DNA from: Lachnospiraceae bacterium
Lineage (GTDB): Bacteria; Bacillota; Clostridia; Lachnospirales; Lachnospiraceae
Direction: 5' to 3'
Length of the DNA stretch: 10,322 bases
Assembly (NCBI GenBank): GCA_017391545.1
Contig: JAFOYD010000102.1
Location: forward strand, 1-10,322
The position numbers and the translations under genes were made by a program. The notes beneath the pieces are model-generated. The model was not told the origin of the DNA, did not search any database, and saw only the letters and a program-made list of their open reading frames with translations. Below are positions 1 through 6,518 of the stretch, in pieces; the stretch's first letter is position 1, and each line of letters opens with the position of its first letter.

Positions 1-739
1 GCGCATTCTTTGGAGGAATCTCACGGCACATTACCTTGCCATGCGCTGCGATAAAGCGCAGCGACATCAGATATGCCATCCGTCCATACAGAAAATGATA
101 CAGCACACCTCTGTCGATGAAGAACTTATCCGTATATCCCTTGAACCATGTCGATTCCCGTTCCCGTTCCATACCAAGCTCGATCGGGACTGCATATACT
201 TTGAGTCCGTATTTTAAGCAGTCTTTTAAAAATAGGCTGTCCTCCCCATTGCTGTATCTGGCTCCACCACCAAAAAGCAGGGAAAAAGTGATGTGCGCAG
301 CATGAAGCTTTTCACGCCTTACCGCAAACGAATAGGTCGGATACCGCCCTGCATTCCAGATATGAACCCGGTGATATTGTTCTGTATAATAGGTTGCCCT
401 CGACTCTCCGACACGCATATTAAACAGCAAAAAATCAGCTTCCGGGTGCGCTTCAAACGCATCCAGAATCCGCTTTTCGTAGCCTGTATCATAGACGATA
501 TCCTCATCGGAGAACAGTACAATGTCTGCCTGCGCCCGAAGCAGTGCATTGTTTCTGCTAAGGCCCACGCCCTTTTCCTGAAATGAATAGCATTGAACCC
601 TTCTGCCATTATGCGTATATTCCTCATACCCGAAATGGTCTGTCTGATTGATGATTATGGCATCGCTTTCCAAATTCATACGCTCTGCCAGCGTAGCTGC
701 CTCTTCATCGACAGCCGACACTAATACCTGCAGCTTCAT
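1..739 (-). CDS. GT-A fold glycosyltransferase, 3' end cut by window edge
   Basis: Partial gene: about 246 codons are present, open to the left edge with no stop. It starts at ATG 737-739; an AAAGGAA-type ribosome binding site lies about 11 nt upstream. An ATG at 741-743 is in another frame and stops within a dozen codons. The protein opens with KLQVLVSAV and carries GLSRNNAL (about residue 58), then LFSDEDIVY (about 75-82), where the acidic triplet takes the place of the GT-A DXD metal/nucleotide-sugar site. Further on is a GGGARYSNGEDSLF segment (about 156-169), the acceptor/catalytic-loop region in this group. This is the layout of small GT2-like enzymes that begin with an LVSA motif in Gram-positive exopolysaccharide loci. 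It has no membrane segment in the visible part, so it probably acts at the inner face of the membrane on the lipid-linked repeat unit. Donor and acceptor sugars cannot be told from sequence. It follows the Wzz-like gene by 50 nt and is probably in the same operon. Confidence 0.78.
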   Translation of the reverse strand, partial: MKLQVLVSAVDEEAATLAERMNLESDAIIINQTDHFGYEEYTHNGRRVQCYSFQEKGVGLSRNNALLRAQADIVLFSDEDIVYDTGYEKRILDAFEAHPEADFLLFNMRVGESRATYYTEQYHRVHIWNAGRYPTYSFAVRREKLHAAHITFSLLFGGGARYSNGEDSLFLKDCLKYGLKVYAVPIELGMERERESTWFKGYTDKFFIDRGVLYHFLYGRMAYLMSLRFIAAHGKVMCREIPPKNA

Positions 740-766
740 TCATGCCTCACTTCCTTTTGCCGTTTC

Positions 767-793
767 GTAACGATTCAGTACCTTCATAGTTAC
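767..793. repeat. 27-bp palindromic repeat, copy 1
   Basis: On the plus strand the arms are GTAACGAT (767-774) and ATAGTTAC (786-793), around the spacer TCAGTACCTTC (775-785). Arms pair in seven of eight positions. The element matches copy 2 at 5119-5145 in 26 of 27 bases and has the same orientation, as the asymmetric spacer shows. The TAA stop of the Wzz-like gene (790-792) lies inside the right arm. There is no T-run after the hairpin, so it is not a classic intrinsic terminator. It looks like a dispersed REP-like intergenic element; that is inference from two copies. Confidence 0.85.
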
Positions 794-1866
794 AAGTGAT
801 TTCCATAGTAGATCCGTGCCCACGTTCTGTCAACATCTGTCAGAACTGCACCAACAATTGCGCAGTCACGCAGCTTTGCATCGTTAATCACATCTGTTAT
901 CTTTTCGCGATAATACTTCCCAAAAGGAATCACCACCAGAATCGCACAAGCCTTGTCATTATTTTCAAAACAGTATGGTCTCAGTCCATCCATTTTAATA
1001 TCGCACGTTTTTATATTCTTTAAAAACGCCTGAACATCATCTCCATTTGACGCATCCATCAAAAACAACTCTGCGTAACGATCTGTCAATAGCTTCATGT
1101 TCTCCACAAGTCTGTCTTCCTGATACTTAGCGAAAGTATGACTGCTGTTATTTTGATGTCCATTTCTGATTGTCAGACCATATACAGGAATCCCAAGTAC
1201 CTTCGAGATATCACTTTTTGTATAGAACTCGGAACCTTTACAAAATCGCAAAAGAATCACAAAAAGTCCGATCGCTGCAAAGAGCGCTGCTCCTAAAAAT
1301 GCTGCTCGCAGAGCAAAATACTGTGGCTGCTCCTGTGTGATTTCTAAATCCTTGATCTTTTCAATCGAATCAAACTCATCCTTGAGCTGAGCGTATTCCA
1401 CAAGTGCTGTGCCAATCTCGTCCTTTACGCGCCTGACCAGTTCGGCATCTTCACCCTTTACGGTAATCGTCAGATATCTTACATCAGATAAAATATCAGC
1501 AGTTAGCATACTCCTGATCTGCTCTCTGTCATAGTTTCCACCCAGAGCCTCCATTGCCTTTCCCAGAATCGGATCAATGGACAACACATCATTCCAGGTA
1601 AAGTCATTGTAATAATCCTTTGCCTCATAACGACCTTCCGCAAAATCAATATAATACTCTGTCTCGGAGACATAGACGGGTTCCCTCGTCTGAATGAACG
1701 TTATAATCAAATGAAGACCGCTGCCTAAAATGGCACCGGCCACTGCAAGAGCAAGCAGTACAGGGAGCTTTGTGATCAACGTCACAAGCATCGCTGCACT
1801 GTCTATTCCCTGTTGCATCATCATTTCTTTTTCTCTTGTCTGTTTGATTGATTGATCTGCCACCAC
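790..1866 (-). CDS. Wzz-like chain-length/polysaccharide co-polymerase protein with degenerate kinase-like tail
   Basis: Membrane protein of 358 aa predicted to set polymer length or act as co-polymerase in Wzy-dependent polysaccharide export. Two hydrophobic segments at about 33-58 and 186-206 bracket an extracytoplasmic region rich in acidic residues, the standard Wzz arrangement. The helical part just before TM2 includes an LEITQEQPQ stretch, close to where Wzz proteins carry a proline-rich motif. After TM2 come about 150 cytoplasmic residues starting with SDISKVLGIPVYG, as in Wzz proteins joined to BY-type tyrosine kinases. The later ACAILVVIPFGKYYREKI and AIVGAVLTDVD stretches resemble the closing strands of that kinase fold, but no Walker A (GxxGxGKS/T) or Walker A'/B aspartates are present, and there is no tyrosine cluster at the end. 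Start is GTG at 1864-1866, 4 nt after the preceding stop, with AAGGG about 8 nt upstream; ATG 1822-1824 (residue 15) is a possible later start. No intact kinase is visible in the window. Confidence 0.82.
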   Translation of the reverse strand: MVADQSIKQTREKEMMMQQGIDSAAMLVTLITKLPVLLALAVAGAILGSGLHLIITFIQTREPVYVSETEYYIDFAEGRYEAKDYYNDFTWNDVLSIDPILGKAMEALGGNYDREQIRSMLTADILSDVRYLTITVKGEDAELVRRVKDEIGTALVEYAQLKDEFDSIEKIKDLEITQEQPQYFALRAAFLGAALFAAIGLFVILLRFCKGSEFYTKSDISKVLGIPVYGLTIRNGHQNNSSHTFAKYQEDRLVENMKLLTDRYAELFLMDASNGDDVQAFLKNIKTCDIKMDGLRPYCFENNDKACAILVVIPFGKYYREKITDVINDAKLRDCAIVGAVLTDVDRTWARIYYGNHL

Positions 1867-1870
1867 GTTA

Positions 1871-3277
1871 TCAGCCCTTTTCTTCCTCTCTGATTTCCTT
1901 CACAATATTTTTGATCGCTGTCGTCTGATTTTCTTCCACACCCTCTGTACTGTCAGGCTGGAACAGGATCTTCAGAGTCAAAAGCATCAGCTTGATATCA
2001 AGCCATACACTGTAATTTTCGATATAGAACAGATCCAGCTTCAGCTTGTCGTAAGGCGTTGTATTATATTTACCATAGACCTGTGCATAACCGGCAAGTC
2101 CTGCCTTGACCTTCGTGCGGAACGTAAACTCCGGCATTTCTTCCTGATACTGTCTGATGATCTCCGGTCGTTCCGGTCTTGGTCCGATGAAGGACATCTC
2201 TCCCTTCAGAATATTAAAAAGCTGTGGAAGCTCATCAATTCTCACCTTTCTGATGAACTTTCCGATTGGTGTGATGCGGCTGTCATTTTTCGATGCAAGT
2301 CTGGCAACACCATCCTTCTCTGCATCAGTTCGCATACTCCGGAATTTCAGAATCTTGAATTCCCGCATATCGCGTGTACATCTGACCTGCTTATACAGCA
2401 CGGGACCGCCATCATACAGCTTGATTGCAATCGCCGTGATCAGCATAAATGGCGATGCCACCACCAAAAGAATAACCGCGCACACAATATCGATCAAGCG
2501 CTTTACAAACCGCTGTTCAATCGTCATCGAATACTCTCTGGTAAGCAGAATCGGTGTATCAAAAAGATGAAGCTGATCAGAACCCTTGATCATAATGTCC
2601 GGAATTTTGGGCATCATATAGATTCTGATTCCTTTGCTATAACAATATTTCATAAGCTTATTTCGAAGTGCTGTATTGATATCCCAAAGAACGACACCAT
2701 CGTAGCCCTTTACCAGTTCCTTCTCAAGTGCCTGCTGCCCATCACTTTCATACACGCATTTCACGATATTGTATTTATCCCTGCGTGTCTCAAATTTTTT
2801 GAGGATATCTTCGATTGGCCTCTCACCACTGATAAATAGCAGCTTCTTAGGTGGGAAGAACTGCACATACAGTCTGTGGCAGATAAATGTCCATAACGCC
2901 GATGCTCCGATCTGTGCCATCATCATCAAAAACAGAGGATATGGTGTCACAAATCCAAGTGATAACAATACAATCTGAAAATATGACACAACATTCGTAC
3001 AAATCAGTGATAAGACCTGCGAAAAAAAGACATCCATCGGCTTCAGGTATCCTATCTTGAGACCACCATAGGTAGCTGTAAAAAACAACAATAAAACATA
3101 ATAAACAGCTGCCAGAAGCCAGAAGCCTTTGCGATGGAAGCTTCTCCACATACCACTCTGCATGATATCATTATATACTGTCTGCCAGACATATACATAC
3201 ATGATTGTCTGAAAAACAAGTCCGATCATCGACATTTGCAATATGATCGTCCTTTTAAGTGCCTCTAAACGTCCCAC
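1871..3277 (-). CDS. Polyprenyl-phosphate sugar-1-phosphate transferase (initiating enzyme)
   Basis: This 468-aa integral membrane enzyme moves a sugar-1-phosphate from a UDP-sugar to undecaprenyl phosphate, the first membrane step of repeat-unit assembly. The N-terminal third has about four hydrophobic segments (roughly 12-30, 52-70, 84-108, 112-134), followed by a soluble Rossmann-like region (about 145-245). The catalytic bacterial sugar-transferase domain runs from about 255 to the end: a membrane helix at 262-286, GGPVLYKQVR (290-299), KFRSMR (311-316), the DELPQL catalytic Asp-Glu pair (348-353), GPRPE (365-369) and GLAGYAQV (393-400). Length and order fit the WbaP/WcaJ/EpsL-type long form. 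The sugar is probably glucose, galactose or an N-acetylated hexosamine derivative; the sequence does not decide this. The start is GTG at 3275-3277, supported by GGAGG at 3285-3289 with a 7-nt spacer. Its stop is 4 nt from the Wzz-like start, so the two are almost certainly co-translated. Confidence 0.94.
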   Translation of the reverse strand: MGRLEALKRTIILQMSMIGLVFQTIMYVYVWQTVYNDIMQSGMWRSFHRKGFWLLAAVYYVLLLFFTATYGGLKIGYLKPMDVFFSQVLSLICTNVVSYFQIVLLSLGFVTPYPLFLMMMAQIGASALWTFICHRLYVQFFPPKKLLFISGERPIEDILKKFETRRDKYNIVKCVYESDGQQALEKELVKGYDGVVLWDINTALRNKLMKYCYSKGIRIYMMPKIPDIMIKGSDQLHLFDTPILLTREYSMTIEQRFVKRLIDIVCAVILLVVASPFMLITAIAIKLYDGGPVLYKQVRCTRDMREFKILKFRSMRTDAEKDGVARLASKNDSRITPIGKFIRKVRIDELPQLFNILKGEMSFIGPRPERPEIIRQYQEEMPEFTFRTKVKAGLAGYAQVYGKYNTTPYDKLKLDLFYIENYSVWLDIKLMLLTLKILFQPDSTEGVEENQTTAIKNIVKEIREEEKG

Positions 3278-3284
3278 TGTAAAG

Positions 3285-3289
3285 CCTCC
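3285..3289 (-). promoter_or_regulatory. Ribosome binding site deciding a GTG start
   Basis: GGAGG on the minus strand, 7 nt before the GTG start of the sugar-phosphate transferase. There is no well-placed ATG nearby, so this site fixes the start. Confidence 0.8.
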
Positions 3290-3336
3290 AAAAAAACTGC
3301 GTATACTTAATCCTTAAACTTACAAGCGCCCACGGA

Positions 3337-4119
3337 CTATATCCTTCTGAAAACCGCCCGAAATGCCCAAAATATCATACAGTAAGCACTCTTCACAACG
3401 GACAGTCCTTCCTGTCTGCGGTACAAATTCCAGATTCTTTTAATTGCTATCAGCTTATTTGATGACAGCGTATTGGCGCTTCTTCTATATTTAACCAGAT
3501 TTTCGTCAAGTCCATAGCCAATTCCGTGTCGTTTGAGGATCTGCCACCAGGTAGCTGTATCCTCACTTGCCACGCAAGGCATCATGATATCCTGATCCGG
3601 TATCACATTCCTGTCAATCATAACGGTCGATGTAAAAATCGTCGTATTCTTCAGAGCCTGCTGATAGCTTAACTGCTCGGGCACATGTACTACTTTTCCA
3701 AGTCCCCTGCCGTTTTCATCTGCAAACTCATAACCCATAAATACAAATCCAGCTTTGGGATCTGTTGTGTTCTGTATCTTCTGCAAAAATTGAAGCTCTG
3801 TTTCAAGCTTCCCCGGCATCCAGATATCATCTGCATCCAAAAAACAGATATACTGACCGGCGGCAGCAGCAATTCCAGAATTTCTGGCTCTTGCAGCCCC
3901 ACCATTTTCGCGCTGTGCGATCAGTCTGATACGCCCGTCTTTTTCACTTTCCCTGCAGATCAGCTCTCTGCTGGCATCCGTCGAACAGTCATCCACCAGC
4001 AAAAGCTCCCAATTCGGATAGGTCTGTGCCTGTATTTGTGAAATTGTTTCTGCAAGGAAACGCTCTGCATTATATACAGGCACGATAATACTGACTAGTC
4101 CTGACTTTCCTTCTGTCAT
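3337..4119 (-). CDS. Family 2 glycosyltransferase (soluble)
   Basis: Protein of 260 aa that would transfer one sugar to the growing lipid-linked repeat unit at the cytoplasmic face. GT2 hallmarks are VSIIVPVYNAE (about 9-19), LLLVDDCSTD (39-48, nucleotide binding), RENGGAARARNSG (70-82) and FLDADD (93-98), which holds the DXD metal-binding site. A SEDTATWW segment near residue 185 carries the acidic residue expected at the catalytic-base position of the family (ED motif). There is no transmembrane helix, only a weakly hydrophobic aromatic patch near the C-terminus. Length is normal for single-domain capsule GT2 enzymes. The ATG at 4117-4119 lies 2 nt after the TAG of the upstream gene, with its AAGGAAGAG ribosome binding site inside that gene, so translation is coupled. 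Donor and linkage are unknown. Confidence 0.92.
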   Translation of the reverse strand: MTEGKSGLVSIIVPVYNAERFLAETISQIQAQTYPNWELLLVDDCSTDASRELICRESEKDGRIRLIAQRENGGAARARNSGIAAAAGQYICFLDADDIWMPGKLETELQFLQKIQNTTDPKAGFVFMGYEFADENGRGLGKVVHVPEQLSYQQALKNTTIFTSTVMIDRNVIPDQDIMMPCVASEDTATWWQILKRHGIGYGLDENLVKYRRSANTLSSNKLIAIKRIWNLYRRQEGLSVVKSAYCMIFWAFRAVFRRI

Positions 4120-4121
4120 GT

Positions 4122-5063
4122 CTAAAACTCTTCCTTAACGAGGTATTTCGGTCTGTCCTTAACTTCCATATACATCTTGCTCAGATACTGTCCCATAATG
4201 CCAAGGCACATCAGCTGCACACCACCAATCAGCGAGATAATGCACACTGTGGAAGGCCATCCGGCAACCGGATCACCATAGATCAATGCCCGAACAAAAA
4301 TAAATATCATAAAGATAAATGCAACCACACAGAACAGGATTCCAAAAACAGATGCGATAGATAATGGAACTGTTGAAAATGCCATAATGCCATCAAGTGA
4401 ATATAAAAACAGCTTCCAGAAGGACCACTTCGTCTCGCCTGCAGCTCTCTGCACGTTTTCGTACTCCAGCCACTTCGTCTTGTAACCTACCCAGCCGAAT
4501 ATTCCCTTGGAAAAACGGTTATACTCCTTCATGGAAAGGATCGCATCTGTCACCTGTCTGGTCATAAGACGATAATCTCTTGCACCATCTACAATCTCTG
4601 TCTTCGAAATTTTCCTCATCAGACCATAAAAGCGTCTGGCAAAAAATGATCGTATTGGCGGTTCGCCCTTTCTGTCCACACGTCTGGTGGCTACAGAATC
4701 ATAACCCTCTTCAATATACCCATACATCTCCGGTAATATGGCTGGAGGGTCCTGCAGATCAGCATCCATCAATACCGTAAAATCGCCCGTTGATTTTTCG
4801 AGCCCTGCAATAATAGCTGCTTCCTTTCCAAAATTTCGCGAGAATGAGACAAGATGTACTCTTGCATCCTTTTCACGAAGTGCTTTTACGGCAGCAACCG
4901 TTCCATCTTTGGAACCGTCATCCACAAAGATGAACTCAAACTCAACATCCTTTTCGTGAAAAAAGCTCTCCTGCTTTACAGTCTCAGCATAAAAAAGCGG
5001 TACGCTCTCCTCTTCGTTATAGCACGGAACGATAATGCTCAACGTTTTCGTATATGTTTTCAA
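4122..5063 (-). CDS. Membrane-anchored polyprenyl-phosphate glycosyltransferase (GtrB/DPM1-like)
   Basis: GT2 enzyme of 313 aa of the GtrB/ArnC/dolichol-phosphate-mannose-synthase type, which usually moves a sugar from a nucleotide donor to undecaprenyl phosphate. Motifs in order: LSIIVPCYNEEES (8-20), FIFVDDGSKDGT (44-55), SFSRNFGKEAAI (73-84), DADLQD (100-105, metal/donor site), an Arg-rich interface-helix region (about 137-150), DYRLM (163-167) and RAAGETKWS (206-214). Two C-terminal membrane segments follow, about 232-258 and 270-294, as in GtrB. The start is the rare codon TTG (5061-5063), backed by GGAGGA at 5071-5076 with a 7-nt spacer; no ATG precedes the conserved first strand. It is the first gene after the palindrome-rich gap, and its stop nearly touches the next glycosyltransferase. 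A GtrA-type flippase, the usual partner, is not visible here. The sugar is not identifiable from sequence. Confidence 0.92.
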   Translation of the reverse strand: MKTYTKTLSIIVPCYNEEESVPLFYAETVKQESFFHEKDVEFEFIFVDDGSKDGTVAAVKALREKDARVHLVSFSRNFGKEAAIIAGLEKSTGDFTVLMDADLQDPPAILPEMYGYIEEGYDSVATRRVDRKGEPPIRSFFARRFYGLMRKISKTEIVDGARDYRLMTRQVTDAILSMKEYNRFSKGIFGWVGYKTKWLEYENVQRAAGETKWSFWKLFLYSLDGIMAFSTVPLSIASVFGILFCVVAFIFMIFIFVRALIYGDPVAGWPSTVCIISLIGGVQLMCLGIMGQYLSKMYMEVKDRPKYLVKEEF

Positions 5064-5070
5064 CTACTTA

Positions 5071-5076
5071 TCCTCC
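5071..5076 (-). promoter_or_regulatory. Ribosome binding site deciding a TTG start
   Basis: GGAGGA on the minus strand, 7 nt before the TTG that opens the GtrB/DPM1-like gene. The near-ideal site is the reason for accepting a TTG start. Confidence 0.8.
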
Positions 5077-5085
5077 AACTCAATC

Positions 5086-5111
5086 GTTACTGTTCACTCC
5101 GTTCCAGTAAC
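5086..5111. repeat. 26-bp palindrome next to the 27-bp repeat
   Basis: Perfect 7-bp arms GTTACTG (5086-5092) and CAGTAAC (5105-5111) around a 12-nt spacer. It sits 7 nt from repeat copy 2, and both elements have GTTAC/GTAAC arm ends, so the pair looks like a composite intergenic repeat. RNA from either strand could fold into a hairpin. It lacks a T-tract and ends about 10 nt before the ribosome binding site of the downstream gene, so an effect on mRNA stability or translation is possible but unproven. Confidence 0.75.
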
Positions 5112-5118
5112 ATTTATT

Positions 5119-5145
5119 GTAACTATTCAGTACCTTCATAGTTAC
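5119..5145. repeat. 27-bp palindromic repeat, copy 2
   Basis: On the plus strand, perfect 8-bp arms GTAACTAT (5119-5126) and ATAGTTAC (5138-5145) enclose the spacer TCAGTACCTTC. It differs from copy 1 (767-793) by one base and has the same orientation. The TAA stop of the Spo0A-like gene (5142-5144) is formed by the arm, in the same register as at copy 1. Confidence 0.88.
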
Positions 5146-5507
5146 GTCGAATCCATGAAAAAACCGACCAGCACTTCAATCACTTCTGAATTTGTAGGTC
5201 GTGTGCTCCCATCACCATAAATGTCTTTAAAAAACACCTGTAAGGCATCTTGATTTCCTTTTGTCCATGCAGTCTCGATTGCGTTTCGGATCGCGCGTTC
5301 AACCTGCTTGTCCGTTGTAGAAAACAACTTTGCAACCTTGGGATATAAAAGCTTCGTGACGGAGGTCAGACTCTCTGGATCATGGTATGCCACCCAGACA
5401 GCTTCCCGCAGATATCGATATCCTCGTTGTCTCGCCTGAAATCCCATCTTAACCATATGGTATGTAGTTCGTTGTAGGATATCTACTCTTGAACGCTTAC
5501 CTCCCAT
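5142..5507 (-). CDS. Free-standing Spo0A C-terminal DNA-binding domain protein
   Basis: This 121-aa protein matches the effector domain of the sporulation regulator Spo0A over almost its whole length, but has no N-terminal receiver domain or phosphorylatable aspartate. Recognised blocks: GYRYLREAV (29-37), SVTKLLYPKVAKLFSTT (49-65), VERAIRNAIETAWTKGN (69-85, recognition-helix region) and PTNSE (104-108). In Spo0A the equivalent of residue 75 is usually His (VERAIRHAIE); here it is Asn, which may change DNA contact. It probably binds DNA near 0A-box-like sites and controls transcription, perhaps of this polysaccharide locus, without needing phosphorylation; that role is inference. Start is ATG 5505-5507 with GGAGG at 5518-5522 (10-nt spacer). 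It lies 45 nt after fcl and 78 nt before the assembly genes. Its stop codon is part of a palindromic repeat. It is not the cell's Spo0A itself, which would carry the receiver. Confidence 0.9.
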   Translation of the reverse strand: MGGKRSRVDILQRTTYHMVKMGFQARQRGYRYLREAVWVAYHDPESLTSVTKLLYPKVAKLFSTTDKQVERAIRNAIETAWTKGNQDALQVFFKDIYGDGSTRPTNSEVIEVLVGFFMDST

Positions 5508-5552
5508 ATCTGCATCGCCTCCACATGAGTACCGGCTGAATCTTTTATTTTA

Positions 5553-6503
5553 CTATAATCTGGCTTCCTCAACATTCTCTTTAAACCAGTCATATGCAAG
5601 CTGTACACCTTCTTCCAGCTCAACTTTGTGTGTCCAGCCCAGATTGTGGAGCTTTGTCACATCTGTCAGCTTTCTTGGTGTGCCATCAGGCATATCCTTA
5701 TTCCATACAATTTCACCTGTATATCCTACAACACGCTTTACCGTCTCAGCAAGTTCTTTAATGGTCACTTCCTTGCCTGTACCAATATTGACATGCTGCT
5801 CACCATCATAATTTTCAAGCAGAAATACGCATGCATCTGCCATGTCATCGACATACAAAAACTCACGAAGCGGTGTACCTGTTCCCCACAGCTCTACACT
5901 CGGCGCATTGGAGATCTTCGCATCATGGAACTTGCGAATCATGGCAGGCATTACATGAGAGCCTGACAAATCATAGTTGTCATGTGGTCCATAAAGATTA
6001 GTCGGCATACAGCTGATAAAATCATCGCCATACTGTCTCTTATAGAACTTACACATCTCAAGACCGGAAATCTTTGCAATTGCATAAGCCTCATTCGTAA
6101 CCTCAAGTGGTCCTGTCAGCAGTGCATCCTCCGGAATCGGCTGTGGCGCCATCTTGGGATAGATACAGGTACTTCCAAGAAACAAAAGCTTTTTTACATG
6201 GTGATCATGACAGCATTTGATCACATTACACTGGATCTGAAGATTTTCATATGCAAATTCTGCAGGCGTTGTATTGTTGGCGTTGATACCGCCAACCTTT
6301 GCAGCAGCAAGCACAACAACATCAGGCTTTTCCTGTTCAAAAAAATCTCTTACTGCCTGCTGGTTCGTAAGATCCAGCTCCTTGTGTGTCCTGCCAATGA
6401 TATTTGTATATCCCTTTGCTTGAAGATTTCTGACGATGGCAGAACCAACCAGTCCCCTGTGACCTGCCACATAGATCTTATCTGACTTATTCATTTCTAT
6501 CAC
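5553..6503 (-). CDS. fcl: GDP-L-fucose synthase (epimerase/reductase)
   Basis: Second step of GDP-L-fucose synthesis: 3,5-epimerisation and NADPH-dependent reduction of GDP-4-keto-6-deoxy-mannose, in the cytoplasm. The protein (316 aa from GTG) is an extended SDR enzyme. The NADP-binding loop is AGHRGLVGSAI (13-23), followed by LAAAKVGGI (65-73). The catalytic Ser is in STCIYP (111-116), and Tyr140 and Lys144 form the YxxxK pair. Cys113 and His183 (GSHVMPAMIRK) fit the epimerase acid/base pair, and NLYGPHDN (169-176) and REFLYVDD (213-220) are family signatures. All key residues are intact. The start is uncertain: GTG at 6501-6503 lies only 4 nt after GGAG, whereas ATG 6492-6494 is 13 nt away but gives the length closest to the E. 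coli enzyme. It begins 15 nt after gmd, so the pair is an operon making one sugar nucleotide. Confidence 0.95.
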   Translation of the reverse strand: MIEMNKSDKIYVAGHRGLVGSAIVRNLQAKGYTNIIGRTHKELDLTNQQAVRDFFEQEKPDVVVLAAAKVGGINANNTTPAEFAYENLQIQCNVIKCCHDHHVKKLLFLGSTCIYPKMAPQPIPEDALLTGPLEVTNEAYAIAKISGLEMCKFYKRQYGDDFISCMPTNLYGPHDNYDLSGSHVMPAMIRKFHDAKISNAPSVELWGTGTPLREFLYVDDMADACVFLLENYDGEQHVNIGTGKEVTIKELAETVKRVVGYTGEIVWNKDMPDGTPRKLTDVTKLHNLGWTHKVELEEGVQLAYDWFKENVEEARL

Positions 6504-6518
6504 TTCGCTCCTTAATGA

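Noticed and set aside
319..627. A minus-strand reading frame of 102 codons, and plus-strand frames of 60-170 codons throughout (for example 5982-6485).
   Set aside because: They overlap well-conserved genes in other frames, have no recognisable domains and no good ribosome binding sites; they are shadows.
767..5145. Repeats considered as a CRISPR array or transposon ends.
   Set aside because: There are only two copies 4.3 kb apart, in direct orientation, with no regular spacers, no transposase, and ordinary genes between them.
5144..5153. CGTCGAA beside repeat copy 2, similar to the Spo0A box TGTCGAA.
   Set aside because: It has a mismatch at the first base and lies within the end of the coding region; one near-match in 10 kb is not evidence of a binding site. 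No exact TGTCGAA was found in the gaps.
5553..5600. A/T-rich TATAGTAAAATA stretch before the Spo0A-like gene as a promoter.
   Set aside because: No convincing -35 hexamer was found at 16-18 nt spacing, so it is not called, though a weak promoter cannot be excluded.
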